From Bacteroidia bacterium (GTDB taxonomy: Bacteria; Bacteroidota; Bacteroidia; Chitinophagales; Chitinophagaceae), in contig JAUHYD010000012.1 in the NCBI GenBank assembly GCA_030426665.1, positions 62,001-126,000 of the forward strand: 64,000 nucleotides of DNA, written 5' to 3'. The position numbers were made by a program, and so were the translations under genes. The notes under the pieces are model-generated. The model saw nothing but the letters and a program-made list of their open reading frames with translations. It did no database searches and was not told the DNA's origin. Shown here piece after piece: positions 18,332 through 26,829 of this stretch. Numbering within the stretch: the stretch's first letter is position 1; each line of letters opens with the position of its first letter.

Positions 18332-19669
18332 TCATTCTTCGTTTTCGTTTTCAAGATAGGGGTCGTAAGCTCCATCAATCAACTCTGCACTTTTTGTTGC
18401 AGGTAACTCTTCTACTTTTTTCAGTTTAGAGAGCATCATACGTGTACGAGTGCCAACTAGTGCGTCCAGTTCTTTGTTGGCTTCGTTAAGTTTGTCCTGT
18501 GCCTTTTTCAATACACCTCCAAACTTGCCAAACTCCGTTTTTACTGCACCAAGTATTTGCCATACTTCACTGCTCCGTTGCTGAATAGCCAGCGTCTTAA
18601 AACCCATTTGAAGGCTGTTGAGCATTGCCGCTAAAGTTGTAGGGCCTGTAACAATGATTTTATACTCCCGCTGTAATAGTGCCACCAACTCGGGCTGCCT
18701 GACTACCTCTGCAAACAGACCTTCTATCGGCAGGAACATTATTCCAAAGTCAGTGGTGTAAGGAGGGTCGATGTATTTATCCCTTATGTCTTTTGCGAAT
18801 TTTTTAATGGATTGCACCAGTGCTTTGTTTGCTTGTTCTATTCCAGGTATATCTCCGGTATCGTAGGCAGTTTGTAGGCGTACATAATCTTCTTGCGGAA
18901 ACTTGGCATCAACAGGAAGATATACTGCTTTCCCATTGTCATCCTTTCCGGGGAGTTTTATGGCAAATTCTACATGGTCGTTGGAGCCTGATTTTGTTTT
19001 TACATTGGCATCGTATTGCTCCGGTGCCATAATTTGTTCCAGTATATTGCCTAATTGTATTTCACCCAAAACACCCCGGGTTTTTACATTGCTTAATACT
19101 TTCTTCAAATCGCCGACACCACTTGCAAGACTTTGCATTTCTCCAAGTCCCTTTTGGACTGCTTCTAACCGTTCGCTGACTATCTTAAACGATTGTCCAA
19201 GCCGCTCTTCGAGTGTCTTATGTAGTTTCTCATCTACTGTTTCCCGCATTTCGTTCAACTTCATTTCTGTAGATTTAACCAATTCGTCTTGCTTGATTGC
19301 CATGGCGTCAAACTTTTCTTTTTGGAGCGAATTAAATTCTTTGACGTTTTTCGAGAAGCTGTCCTGAAACTCCTTCAGTGATTTTGCCAGTTCATCCCTG
19401 TTGTCTTTTGCATTTTTATTGGTGGTGTCATTTATGAGAGATAGTTTTTCTTCCAGTCGCTTTGTTAGCTTATCTAACCCATTGGAAAGTTCTTCGCGAT
19501 TTTCTTTCAGCGCGAGTGAGAGTTCACTCCGGTTTTCTTTTAGTTCTGATTTTATTAGCTCTCTTATCGCGTCAATAAGTGTTTGAGATATTCCCTGATT
19601 GCTTTTTAATAGCAGAAATATGAGTAGCACCAGACAGAGTGCCGAAAGAACAATAGCAATGATTTCCAT
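18332..19669 (-). CDS. rmuC: DNA recombination protein RmuC
   Basis: A 445-residue membrane-anchored protein of the RmuC family, which limits inversions between short inverted repeats and is predicted to have a nuclease-like fold. The N-terminal helix (about 2-20, IIAIVLSALCLVLLIFLLL) is followed by a long coiled coil (about 35-185, rich in heptads of Leu, Glu and Lys). The conserved RmuC domain follows (about 190-400), with GVLGEIQLGNILEQI, the segment VDAKFPQEDYVRL and GIMFLPIEGLFAEV. It converges with the PBP gene, with only 40 bases between the stops. Confidence 0.93.
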   Translation of the reverse strand: MEIIAIVLSALCLVLLIFLLLKSNQGISQTLIDAIRELIKSELKENRSELSLALKENREELSNGLDKLTKRLEEKLSLINDTTNKNAKDNRDELAKSLKEFQDSFSKNVKEFNSLQKEKFDAMAIKQDELVKSTEMKLNEMRETVDEKLHKTLEERLGQSFKIVSERLEAVQKGLGEMQSLASGVGDLKKVLSNVKTRGVLGEIQLGNILEQIMAPEQYDANVKTKSGSNDHVEFAIKLPGKDDNGKAVYLPVDAKFPQEDYVRLQTAYDTGDIPGIEQANKALVQSIKKFAKDIRDKYIDPPYTTDFGIMFLPIEGLFAEVVRQPELVALLQREYKIIVTGPTTLAAMLNSLQMGFKTLAIQQRSSEVWQILGAVKTEFGKFGGVLKKAQDKLNEANKELDALVGTRTRMMLSKLKKVEELPATKSAELIDGAYDPYLENENEE

Positions 19670-19756
19670 AAAGCAGATGTGTTTTCATAAAGGTATATAA
19701 GTGGTCTAAGTGTTGCAACTGGGGTGTGATATAAGCGGTGGCTATTGTTATATGCT

Positions 19757-19793
19757 GAACAGCCCATGCAACTATTTGTTACATGGGCTGTTC
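19757..19793 (-). terminator. Hairpin downstream of the beta-barrel protein gene
   Basis: GAACAGCCCATG and CATGGGCTGTTC form a 12-bp stem with a 13-base loop, 50 bases past the minus-strand stop at 19843. No good T-run follows, so it may be a terminator or an mRNA 3'-end stabiliser. Confidence 0.55.
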
Positions 19794-19842
19794 TGAAGTT
19801 ATTTAAGCATCTTGTCGATGTTATTCGAAGTTACGATCAAGC

Positions 19843-20457
19843 TTAATCATGAATTGTCGTCTTTGCTTTATTGCCGAATATATTTTTAGTTACTGCAAAG
19901 CCAAACGTGCGTCCCGCACTCGTTGAAAAGGACGAAGAGCTTCCATAAGTCCCTTTGCCGTATCGGTATTCGGCTGCGCCAAAGATGAAGTTCAGGGCAT
20001 ATCCATTCTTAATTTTCACCCCTATTGTCGGTTGGAATCGCAATGAAAAATTGTTTTCGTACCCAAAGTTACTGATTCTATTTGTGCCATTTATATACAT
20101 CGCATCAGTTTGTAGGGCAAGGAATAATATGTCGGTAAGAGGAAGTGTATAACGCCCGAACACTCCTCCACCAAAAGAATGATTGCTGGATTTGGTGGTG
20201 TAAGAAGGTGTGCCGGACGACGTTGTTTTATTGTAGTCTGCGCCGTATTGTAGCGTTGCTCCGAATGTCCAGTTTTTTGTTACCTGCCATCCAAAGCTGG
20301 GAGCAATGTTAAAGCTGGTTGAATTTGATGTTTGGGATGTGTCCGTTCGTGAGTCGGTTCCGAAGTTGAAGGATCCCATTAATAATTTACTGCCTTTCTG
20401 GGCATAGGTGCTGCCGGTTACGGCTGTCAGTAAAAATGCAACGAGTAGTCTTTTCAT
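19843..20457 (-). CDS. Small outer-membrane beta-barrel protein
   Basis: A 204-residue protein with a clear signal peptide (1-19, ending STYAQ). The mature part is built of alternating hydrophobic and polar strands rich in Gly, Ser, Thr and aromatics (WTFGATLQYGADY, HSFGGGVFGRYTL, GYALNFIFGAAEYRYG), as in 8-stranded porin-like outer-membrane proteins of Bacteroidota. The last strand ends GFAVTKNIFGN with some extra residues after it. No enzymatic motif is visible and the specific role is unknown. Confidence 0.75.
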   Translation of the reverse strand: MKRLLVAFLLTAVTGSTYAQKGSKLLMGSFNFGTDSRTDTSQTSNSTSFNIAPSFGWQVTKNWTFGATLQYGADYNKTTSSGTPSYTTKSSNHSFGGGVFGRYTLPLTDILFLALQTDAMYINGTNRISNFGYENNFSLRFQPTIGVKIKNGYALNFIFGAAEYRYGKGTYGSSSSFSTSAGRTFGFAVTKNIFGNKAKTTIHD

Positions 20458-20656
20458 AATTTGGTTTGGTTATGTAGTGAATAATGAAATGATACAACAA
20501 CGTTAGGCATTTTTTTTAGGTTGAAATGATTTAAGCTGTTAAAATATATGTAATGCAAAATACTTGTTAAGGCCTTACTGTTGGGCGTTTCAGTAATTTT
20601 GCTTTTTGTTTGCATGTAGTTGTTTCCGCCTTGCGATAGTAAGTTGTTGTTTGCGC

Positions 20657-20664
20657 TATATTTG
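20657..20664 (+). promoter_or_regulatory. -7 element directly before the Crp/Fnr gene
   Basis: TATATTTG fits TAnnTTTG and ends four bases before the preferred ATG at 20669, another very short or absent leader. Confidence 0.4.
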
Positions 20665-20668
20665 TATC

Positions 20669-21265
20669 ATGCGGGATTTTAACCATGATTTGCATTTGTT
20701 GCGTAGCCAAATTGAATCGTTTGGCTTGTTGCCAGATGAGGACTGGTGTCAACTGGAGCCGTATGTTTCTGAGCGTTTTGTAAAAAAGGGTGACTACCTG
20801 GTAAGAGAAGGGGAAAGAGCAAAAGATGTGGGAATGATACTGGAGGGGCATATGCGCCACTTTTATACTCGCGATGGCGAAGAGAAGACTACCTACTTTT
20901 ATTTTGAACACGCCTTTGTAAGTGCCTACATCAGTTGCATTACGCAAGCACCTTCGTTAGTGAGTATAGAAGCTTTATCTGATACTCAACTACTGACGTT
21001 TCCGTATGCAAAACTCAAAGAGTTATTTGCAAAAAGTATTTACTGGGAACGTTTCGGGCGGTTGATTGCTGAGTGGGCAATGATGGGTTTAGAAGATCGG
21101 ATGGTTGGTTTGTTAACTCAAAGTCCGGAAGAACGCTACATTGCTCTTCTGGAAAGTAATAAGACGAAAATAATAGAGCGAATTCCTCAGCATCTCATCG
21201 CTAATTATCTTGGTGTCACGCCAGTTAGTCTTAGTCGTATTCGTAATAGAGTACACAAAAAGTAG
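20669..21265 (+). CDS. Crp/Fnr-family transcriptional regulator
   Basis: A 198-residue regulator with an N-terminal cyclic-nucleotide-binding-like jelly roll (about 25-120; GDYLVREGERAKDVGMILEG is the typical start) and a C-terminal helix-turn-helix (about 165-195, IPQHLIANYLGVTPVSLSRIRN). The frame is open back to 20606, but that extension is Cys-rich and unlike the family, so the ATG at 20669 is preferred. The phosphate-binding cassette of true CRP (GELxLI..R) is not recognisable, so cAMP binding is doubtful. The N-terminal Cys cluster of Fnr is also absent from the preferred protein. The SRPBCC gene 89 bases downstream may be a target or partner. Confidence 0.85.
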   Translation: MRDFNHDLHLLRSQIESFGLLPDEDWCQLEPYVSERFVKKGDYLVREGERAKDVGMILEGHMRHFYTRDGEEKTTYFYFEHAFVSAYISCITQAPSLVSIEALSDTQLLTFPYAKLKELFAKSIYWERFGRLIAEWAMMGLEDRMVGLLTQSPEERYIALLESNKTKIIERIPQHLIANYLGVTPVSLSRIRNRVHKK

Positions 21266-21315
21266 CTTCTGCTATTTCTTATCTTTTGTTATCGTTTCGG
21301 GCTGTGTACGGGTTC

Positions 21316-21323
21316 TACTTTTG
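21316..21323 (+). promoter_or_regulatory. -7 element upstream of the SRPBCC gene
   Basis: TACTTTTG matches TAnnTTTG, 31 bases before the ATG. A weaker TTTC-like -33 lies about 18-20 bases upstream. Confidence 0.5.
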
Positions 21324-21354
21324 TGTTGTAATCAAAACATAAAATCAGAACAAA

Positions 21355-21843
21355 ATGAAACAGGCAAACAAATTCGTCAAAGGACAAGTAGTTAAGAATG
21401 GTAAATTGGTGTATTCAAGTATTGTTGTCAATGCGTCCCCCTCAGAGGTCTGGAAAGTTCTGTTGAACTTCAGCGAATACCCCTCCTGGAATCCGTTTAT
21501 ACGATCTGTTTCAGGTGAGACTAAAGTGGGAAATAAAATAGCTGTCGTTCTATCCCTTGCCGGTAAGAAGGATATGAAATTCATACCGACTGTTCTTGTT
21601 AATAATTATTGTAGGGAATTTCGCTGGATTGGGAATTTGGTAGTTCCGTATCTGTTCGACGGTGAACATGCATTCGTGTTGGAGGATAATGAAAATGGAA
21701 CAACAACCTTTCATCACTATGAATTTTTCAGGGGTTTGCTGGTTCCGTTTATGAAAAAAACGCTGGAGGTAGACACCTTGAGAGGTTTTGAAGCGATGAA
21801 TATCAAATTGAAAGAAGAGGTGGAGAAGCGTATTGCACAGTGA
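21355..21843 (+). CDS. SRPBCC-family (START-like) protein
   Basis: A 162-residue cytoplasmic protein with the helix-grip fold signature of the SRPBCC/polyketide cyclase type: SIVVNASPSEVWKVLLNFSEYPSWNPFI near the N-terminus, alternating strands, and a long C-terminal helix (RGFEAMNIKLKEEVEKRI). These proteins bind hydrophobic ligands. No catalytic residues can be assigned. It has its own promoter element and lies just after a Crp/Fnr gene, so it may be under that regulator's control (inference). Confidence 0.8.
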   Translation: MKQANKFVKGQVVKNGKLVYSSIVVNASPSEVWKVLLNFSEYPSWNPFIRSVSGETKVGNKIAVVLSLAGKKDMKFIPTVLVNNYCREFRWIGNLVVPYLFDGEHAFVLEDNENGTTTFHHYEFFRGLLVPFMKKTLEVDTLRGFEAMNIKLKEEVEKRIAQ

Positions 21844-22305
21844 TATGGGTTCTGTAAGACATAGGTTGTATTTGCTCATTGTCTGTTATTGTAGGTTTTT
21901 AATTTTACTTATCAGCAGTTTTCGTTCTGCAGTAGATTGAGTAAGTGACATTGCTCTGTTGTAATTTGCGATGGCTATTTCATTGTTTTTTATTTTGTTG
22001 AATGTTTAATTATGTTTGATGCCGGAATAGTGAATTAACAATTAATTGCATCGATTGAAGAGGTTTCGTTTTCAAATTTGGCTACCGAACGGAAATGATA
22101 CGGATGCACATGAAGTATACGCAATAGATGTATAATGAAGTTGGCTATCGTTGCATTTCGTCTCAATATCAATAATGGAGGCTCAAAGTGTTAAAAAAAT
22201 GTATTTTTGAAAAAAAATAGCCCGTTTAGCCCATGCTTTTCGTTAGCAAACTATTAAAAGAGTCATTGGAACAGGTATTAGTTATAAAAAGAATCATTAG
22301 ATAGT
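21844..22305. other. Gene-poor stretch between the SRPBCC and MBOAT genes
   Basis: About 460 A/T-rich bases. The left third holds the decayed sigma-factor tail described separately. The remainder (22010-22305) has no open frame of note, no hairpin with a T-run and no clear promoter. Confidence 0.6.
21886..22005 (-). pseudogene. Vestigial C-terminus of an ECF-type sigma factor (DUF6596 end) or TPR protein
   Basis: The minus strand reads as a 39-residue tail ending in a stop: IAIANYNRAMSLTQSTAER, then KLLISKIKNLQ. This closely resembles the ending of ECF41/SigF-like sigma factors with a C-terminal DUF6596 domain, whose last helix pair has the form EAxxAYxRALxLTxxxAERxxLxxRI. An in-frame stop at 22006-22008 truncates it, and no matching upstream sequence was recognised, so it is a remnant, not a gene. 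A TPR protein tail is the alternative. Confidence 0.5.
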
Positions 22306-23751
22306 ATGCTTTTTAACTCGATTGACTTTGCGATTTTTTTGCCAATTGTTTTTTTCTTGTATTGGTTTGTCGTAAATAGGAACTTAAAACTGCAGAACTT
22401 TTTAATTGTAGCCGCTAGTTATCTTTTTTATGGATGGTGGGATTGGCGATTTTTGTCGTTGATATTGTTTAGTACTGTCGTTGATTATTCTGTTGGTCGC
22501 GGACTGCTAAAACAAGAAAATCCTACGAAACGAAAACTATTACTTTGGACCAGTATATTGATAAACTTGGGGTTTCTGGGGTTTTTTAAGTATTATAATT
22601 TTTTTCTAGATAATTTCATTGCAGCCTTTTCTTTTTTTGGAACGGAAATTAAAGGCAGTTCACTGAACGTAGTTATTCCGGTAGGAATAAGTTTTTATAC
22701 TTTTCAAACCCTGAGTTACTCAATTGATGTTTATAAACGAAAGTTGGAACCAACGAAAGACTTCATAGCATTCTCTGCATTTGTCAGTTTTTTTCCTCAG
22801 TTGGTTGCAGGTCCTATTGAAAGAGCTACACATTTGCTACCTCAGTTTTACAAAAAGCGAACTTTTGATTACTCGAAGGCAGTGGATGGGTTGCGCCAAA
22901 TTCTCTATGGTTTATTTAAAAAAATTGTAATTGCCGACAACTGTGCAGAATTCGCTAATTTAATTTTCAATAATTCTTCTGATTATTCCGGTAGCACGTT
23001 GGTTCTGGGAGCAATATTTTTTACTTTTCAGATATACTGTGACTTTTCAGGGTATTCTGATATTGCAATTGGTACTTCGCGGCTTTTTGGTTTTGATTTA
23101 ATGCAAAATTTTAATTTCCCGTACTTTTCCAGAAATATGGCTGAGTTTTGGCGGCGTTGGCATATATCTCTAAATACATGGTTCAGAGATTACCTGTATA
23201 TTCCCTTAGGCGGTAGCAGGGGAGGGACTTGGATGAAAGTCAGAAACACATTTGTTATATTCATTGTAAGTGGATTTTGGCATGGTGCAAATTGGACATT
23301 TATTGTTTGGGGTGCATTGAATGCTGTTTATTTTCTTCCAATTTTGTTAGCTAAAAAAAATCGGAATTATTTAGAAACGGTAGCACAAGGAAAGGCTTTA
23401 CCCAGTGTTAAAGAATTCTTATATATGCTTTTGACATTTTGTTTGACCGTTATTGCGTGGGTCTTTTTTAGAGCAAATAACATAGAGCATGCCTTAAACT
23501 ATCTCTCAGGTATTTTTTCATTTTCACTTTTTACTTTGCCTACTATTCAAAATAAGTTAGAACTTGTAACAATATTCCTTATTCTGATTTTTATCTTAAT
23601 TGAATGGAATGGGAGGGAGGGGCAATATGCTATTTATGATTTGGGTTTAAAATGGAAAAGTCCTTTTAGATATGCGATGTACATTTCAATTATAGTAGCG
23701 ATTATTATGTTAGGTGGGAAAGAACAACAATTTATTTACTTTCAATTTTAA
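22306..23751 (+). CDS. MBOAT-family membrane O-acyltransferase (AlgI-like)
   Basis: A 481-residue polytopic membrane protein of the membrane-bound O-acyltransferase family, related to AlgI and DltB. These move acyl groups, usually acetyl, across the membrane for polysaccharide or teichoic-acid esterification. About ten hydrophobic helices are visible. Hallmarks are YWRRWHISL-type (here FWRRWHISLNTWFRDYLYIPLGG) and the catalytic His region VSGFWHGANWTFIVWG. The downstream gene starts 8 bases later and encodes an SGNH-like protein, the usual periplasmic partner that completes O-acetylation. The substrate polymer is unknown, and no exopolysaccharide synthesis genes are in the window. Confidence 0.92.
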   Translation: MLFNSIDFAIFLPIVFFLYWFVVNRNLKLQNFLIVAASYLFYGWWDWRFLSLILFSTVVDYSVGRGLLKQENPTKRKLLLWTSILINLGFLGFFKYYNFFLDNFIAAFSFFGTEIKGSSLNVVIPVGISFYTFQTLSYSIDVYKRKLEPTKDFIAFSAFVSFFPQLVAGPIERATHLLPQFYKKRTFDYSKAVDGLRQILYGLFKKIVIADNCAEFANLIFNNSSDYSGSTLVLGAIFFTFQIYCDFSGYSDIAIGTSRLFGFDLMQNFNFPYFSRNMAEFWRRWHISLNTWFRDYLYIPLGGSRGGTWMKVRNTFVIFIVSGFWHGANWTFIVWGALNAVYFLPILLAKKNRNYLETVAQGKALPSVKEFLYMLLTFCLTVIAWVFFRANNIEHALNYLSGIFSFSLFTLPTIQNKLELVTIFLILIFILIEWNGREGQYAIYDLGLKWKSPFRYAMYISIIVAIIMLGGKEQQFIYFQF

Positions 23752-23759
23752 CCTGTAAT

Positions 23760-24716
23760 ATGCGTAGGTTTCTAATTAAAACACTGTTGTTTATTTCATT
23801 TATTGTATTTGCTGTTTTCATCGTTATTCTTATAGATAGAAACTTTTCTAATTTTAAGGTTGGTGACAATAACAAGATGTTAGTAGTAGGTCATTCTCAT
23901 TCAGAATGTGCATTCAATGATTCTCTAATTGATGGTTTTGTAAATTACTCTCACTCAGGAGAGTCTTATTTCTATTCTTATATCAAAATGAGAAAAATAA
24001 TTGCTCAGAATCCACAGTTAAGAACTCTATTTATTGAATTTTCTAATAATCAAATCGAAAAGCATATGGATCAATGGATTTGGGGGTATAAGTCCATGAT
24101 TTTCCGTTTTCCGCGCTATTCTGCATTTATGGGATTTGAATCTTATAAATTGTTATTGGTAAATAATCCTAAATGTTTTAAGGAAAGTATTTTTCCTTTG
24201 GTTAAACATAATATCAATATGATATTCAAGGGGCTAGACTATACAAAAGTGATAGGAGGGTATCTATATATCGACAGAAACAAGACTGATTCAATTGTTC
24301 AAAGTTTTTCAAGTAAAGGCGTCGAACAAGGGGTAGGTCAGTCTTTAACGGCAAATGATGTTCCAATTTCTGAAAAAAATTTGGAGTATTTACGAAAGTT
24401 GATTTCGCTTAGTAAACAACATGGTATCGAAGTGTATTTTGTCAGGAGCCCTTTGCACAGCAAGTATCCTAGCTTTCAAAACGAGCCGGTATTCCAAAGC
24501 ATATTAGCTAGTAAGTTTTCTGATATTGAGTTTTTGGATTTTTCTCATTTTTCTCTTCCCAACAGCGACTTTGGTGATTTGGAGCATTTGAATTTTAAGG
24601 GTGCAAAAGTATTTTCGAAATGGTTTGCCAAATTATTGGATAAGGGGCTCTTGGATAAGGATAATAAACAGAAATTTATAGATAGGGAAATGGAGATGCG
24701 AAGGCAGGGTCTTTGA
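23760..24716 (+). CDS. SGNH-hydrolase-like membrane-anchored protein, partner of the MBOAT
   Basis: A 318-residue protein with one N-terminal membrane anchor (about 5-26) and an extracytoplasmic domain. VVGHSHSECAFND (about 42-54) sits where SGNH/DUF1574-like proteins carry their nucleophile block, and LEHLNFKGAKVFSKWF near the C-terminus resembles the DxxH block (here Asp-Leu-Glu-His). The pair MBOAT plus SGNH-like protein matches AlgI/AlgJ-AlgX or DltB/DltD logic, so acyl transfer to a cell-surface polymer is inferred. Catalytic assignment is tentative because the first block is GHSH, not GDS. A/T-rich composition matches the upstream gene. Confidence 0.7.
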   Translation: MRRFLIKTLLFISFIVFAVFIVILIDRNFSNFKVGDNNKMLVVGHSHSECAFNDSLIDGFVNYSHSGESYFYSYIKMRKIIAQNPQLRTLFIEFSNNQIEKHMDQWIWGYKSMIFRFPRYSAFMGFESYKLLLVNNPKCFKESIFPLVKHNINMIFKGLDYTKVIGGYLYIDRNKTDSIVQSFSSKGVEQGVGQSLTANDVPISEKNLEYLRKLISLSKQHGIEVYFVRSPLHSKYPSFQNEPVFQSILASKFSDIEFLDFSHFSLPNSDFGDLEHLNFKGAKVFSKWFAKLLDKGLLDKDNKQKFIDREMEMRRQGL

Positions 24717-25395
24717 CCTGTGTCTCACCGTATTTGTCAATTAACTTATGTGACTTCGTTGACGGGGCATATTCTGTAGACCCACCCGGTGGCATATACG
24801 ATACCGAACTGCAAAAATAATTAAATCTAAATTGGGCTTGTTAAATCACTCACCAATCAATTGCAGAAATAAGCGTTAACGATTTGGATATGTTTTTTTC
24901 ATGTATTGACGTTTGCTTGCCAGAGGTTTAGTGACAAAAAGTGCAAGCTTCGTCATGTTGACAAGATTAAGCTCAAAGGCTATACATGCCATACTCGATT
25001 CGCTGGTTTCAATTAGTTTTGCAATGATGCACCCGCACGCCAGCTTGACATGTCCAAATTTACCTTCCAACGGACTACGTTCGTCTGGTCGTATGTGAAC
25101 TGCCACTCCCTAAGCAGCCTGCCGCCCCAGCGGTATCGTGGTTAACTTGACATTCTTTACGGTCATCCATTCTCTGATTTGAAGATTACAATTACCAGTG
25201 AGTATGATGTCAGTTGTGGTGAGAATGTGAAGTTAATAGTTTGCTAATATTTTTGATTTGTCATTCGTTTTGAAGGTTATATCCAACGAAAAGTCCCATA
25301 GTACACTATGGTTAAATTTATAATTGACAATTTAGTTGCAATTATCGGTTTTTAATTCAGAAAATATCCCGTAATTTAGAGCCAAATTTGATATT
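24717..25395. other. Gene-poor stretch with a degenerate transposase
   Basis: About 680 bases without an intact gene. The middle (24876-25240) holds the transposase remnant described separately. The flanks show no terminal inverted repeats that I can pair by eye, and 25250-25395 is A/T-rich and probably carries the promoter of the NHL gene. Confidence 0.6.
24876..25240 (-). pseudogene. Degenerate C-terminus of an IS1182/IS5-type transposase
   Basis: The minus strand reads ...TDIILTGNCNLQIREWM..., then LTTIPLGR, an in-frame TAG at 25110-25112, then RSPLEGKFGHVKLACG, AKLIETSESSMACIAFELN and LVNMTKLALF. This follows the transposase C-terminus of this group, in which a GI-rich segment and xxLGRP precede R(N/S)xxEGKFGxxKxxYGLxxIxAKLxETSExxIxxxFxxMNLxxL. 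The stop, the missing N-terminal DDE core and the loss of the conserved Tyr/Leu positions show it is dead. Family assignment between IS1182 and IS5 is uncertain. Confidence 0.7.
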
Positions 25396-26736
25396 ATGAC
25401 TAAACTTTCCTTACGCTTATTGAGTTTTGTTTTATTGGTTTCCTTTACTTCAAATGCGCAGATTATATCTACGTTTGCAGGAAACGGAGTTCCGGCCTAC
25501 TCAGGAGATGGGGGACAGGCGGTAGATGCTGAAATTCACGGTCCTTCGGGAATGCATATCACATCTGGCGGGGATCTCTATTTTGCAGATAGGTATAACA
25601 ACGTTATCAGAAAAATTACTAGTGCAGGAGTCATTTCGACGGTTGCTGGTAATGGAACAATGGGATTTAGCGGGGATGGCGGTTCTGCAACCGATGCGAG
25701 CTTGAATTCGCCTGTAAATGTAACCGTAGACGGTAATGGTAACTTGTATATTGCAGACATGGGTAATAATCGTGTTCGGATGGTTTCGGGTGCTGGAATA
25801 ATCTCGACTATTGCCGGTAATGGCACAGCCGGATATAATGGTGAAAACGATACTGCGACGAAAGCAGCTTTAAACGGCCCTTCTGGTGTAGCGATTGATG
25901 ATTCCGGCAATGTTTTCATCGCTGATAAGATGAATAGCAGAATAAGAATGGTTGATGCTAATGGAGGTATCAAGACGGTTGTTGGTGTTGGTATAGGTGG
26001 ATACAACGGTGATAACTTGCCATCTTCGAACATGGTGTATGTGAATAAGCCCAGCGACGTTACAATATCTCCCTCAGGTAATTTGTACATCGCAGATACA
26101 TACAATGGTATGATTCGAAAGTTGGATAAGAAAACCGGAAAAGTAAGTACCATTTTAGCCACTTTCGCAAGGTATCCTCAGGTTGGTCCTAATCTTCTAT
26201 GGACGAACCGTCCAACGGGACTTGATTTTGATAGTTATGGCAATCTTTATGTTTCCAACGAAACCGGGTATTCTATTGTAAAGTTAGATACAAATAAAAT
26301 TGTGTACACTATTTGTGGTGGTAATGCTACGGGTTTCACTGGAGATGGAGGCAGAGCTTCTGATGCCTTAATGTCAAGAGGTATGGGGGTTGCAGCAGAT
26401 GACGCTGGGAATATTTATTTATCGGATTTTGACAATGAACGAGTGCGATATATCACCACTACCGTTTCAACAAAAAATGTTGTATCGACTTCCGCTAAGT
26501 TGAATGTTTTTCCAAATCCTTCGAATTTCGGTCGGTTTACAATAGATTTATCGGGTGTTGGTAATGTGAGTTACACTTATTCCTTTACTGATGTTGTTGG
26601 TAGAGTAGTTTGTACCGGAACTGGTAATGCAGGGGCGCTGAAGACTGTAAGTATGTGTCAGCCTGACGGAGTTTATTTTCTTACTGTATCTACCGAAAAT
26701 AATAAATGGACACAAAAAGTAAGTGTTCTTAACTAA
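25396..26736 (+). CDS. Secreted NHL-repeat beta-propeller protein with T9SS sorting domain
   Basis: A 446-residue secreted protein with a signal peptide (1-21, ending SNAQ) and about six NHL-type repeats (about 25-355). Each repeat has a GPSGxxxxxxGxLYxADxxNNxIRKI core followed by ISTVAGNGTxGxxGDGG, together forming a beta-propeller. The C-terminal 75 residues (LNVFPNPSNFGRF... to ...KVSVLN) are a type A T9SS sorting domain, with the usual FPNP start and the final short strand. It is therefore predicted to cross the outer membrane by T9SS and be surface-bound or released. A binding role is likely; ligand unknown. The next gene is a paralog. Confidence 0.88.
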   Translation: MTKLSLRLLSFVLLVSFTSNAQIISTFAGNGVPAYSGDGGQAVDAEIHGPSGMHITSGGDLYFADRYNNVIRKITSAGVISTVAGNGTMGFSGDGGSATDASLNSPVNVTVDGNGNLYIADMGNNRVRMVSGAGIISTIAGNGTAGYNGENDTATKAALNGPSGVAIDDSGNVFIADKMNSRIRMVDANGGIKTVVGVGIGGYNGDNLPSSNMVYVNKPSDVTISPSGNLYIADTYNGMIRKLDKKTGKVSTILATFARYPQVGPNLLWTNRPTGLDFDSYGNLYVSNETGYSIVKLDTNKIVYTICGGNATGFTGDGGRASDALMSRGMGVAADDAGNIYLSDFDNERVRYITTTVSTKNVVSTSAKLNVFPNPSNFGRFTIDLSGVGNVSYTYSFTDVVGRVVCTGTGNAGALKTVSMCQPDGVYFLTVSTENNKWTQKVSVLN

Positions 26737-26829
26737 TTTTACACTTTCCCGTGGTTTTCAAATTGTTATTTGGGATACAACTTTAACAAGTTTTTGTGTA
26801 GAGTTGGTGGCACAGCAAAAAAATAAATC

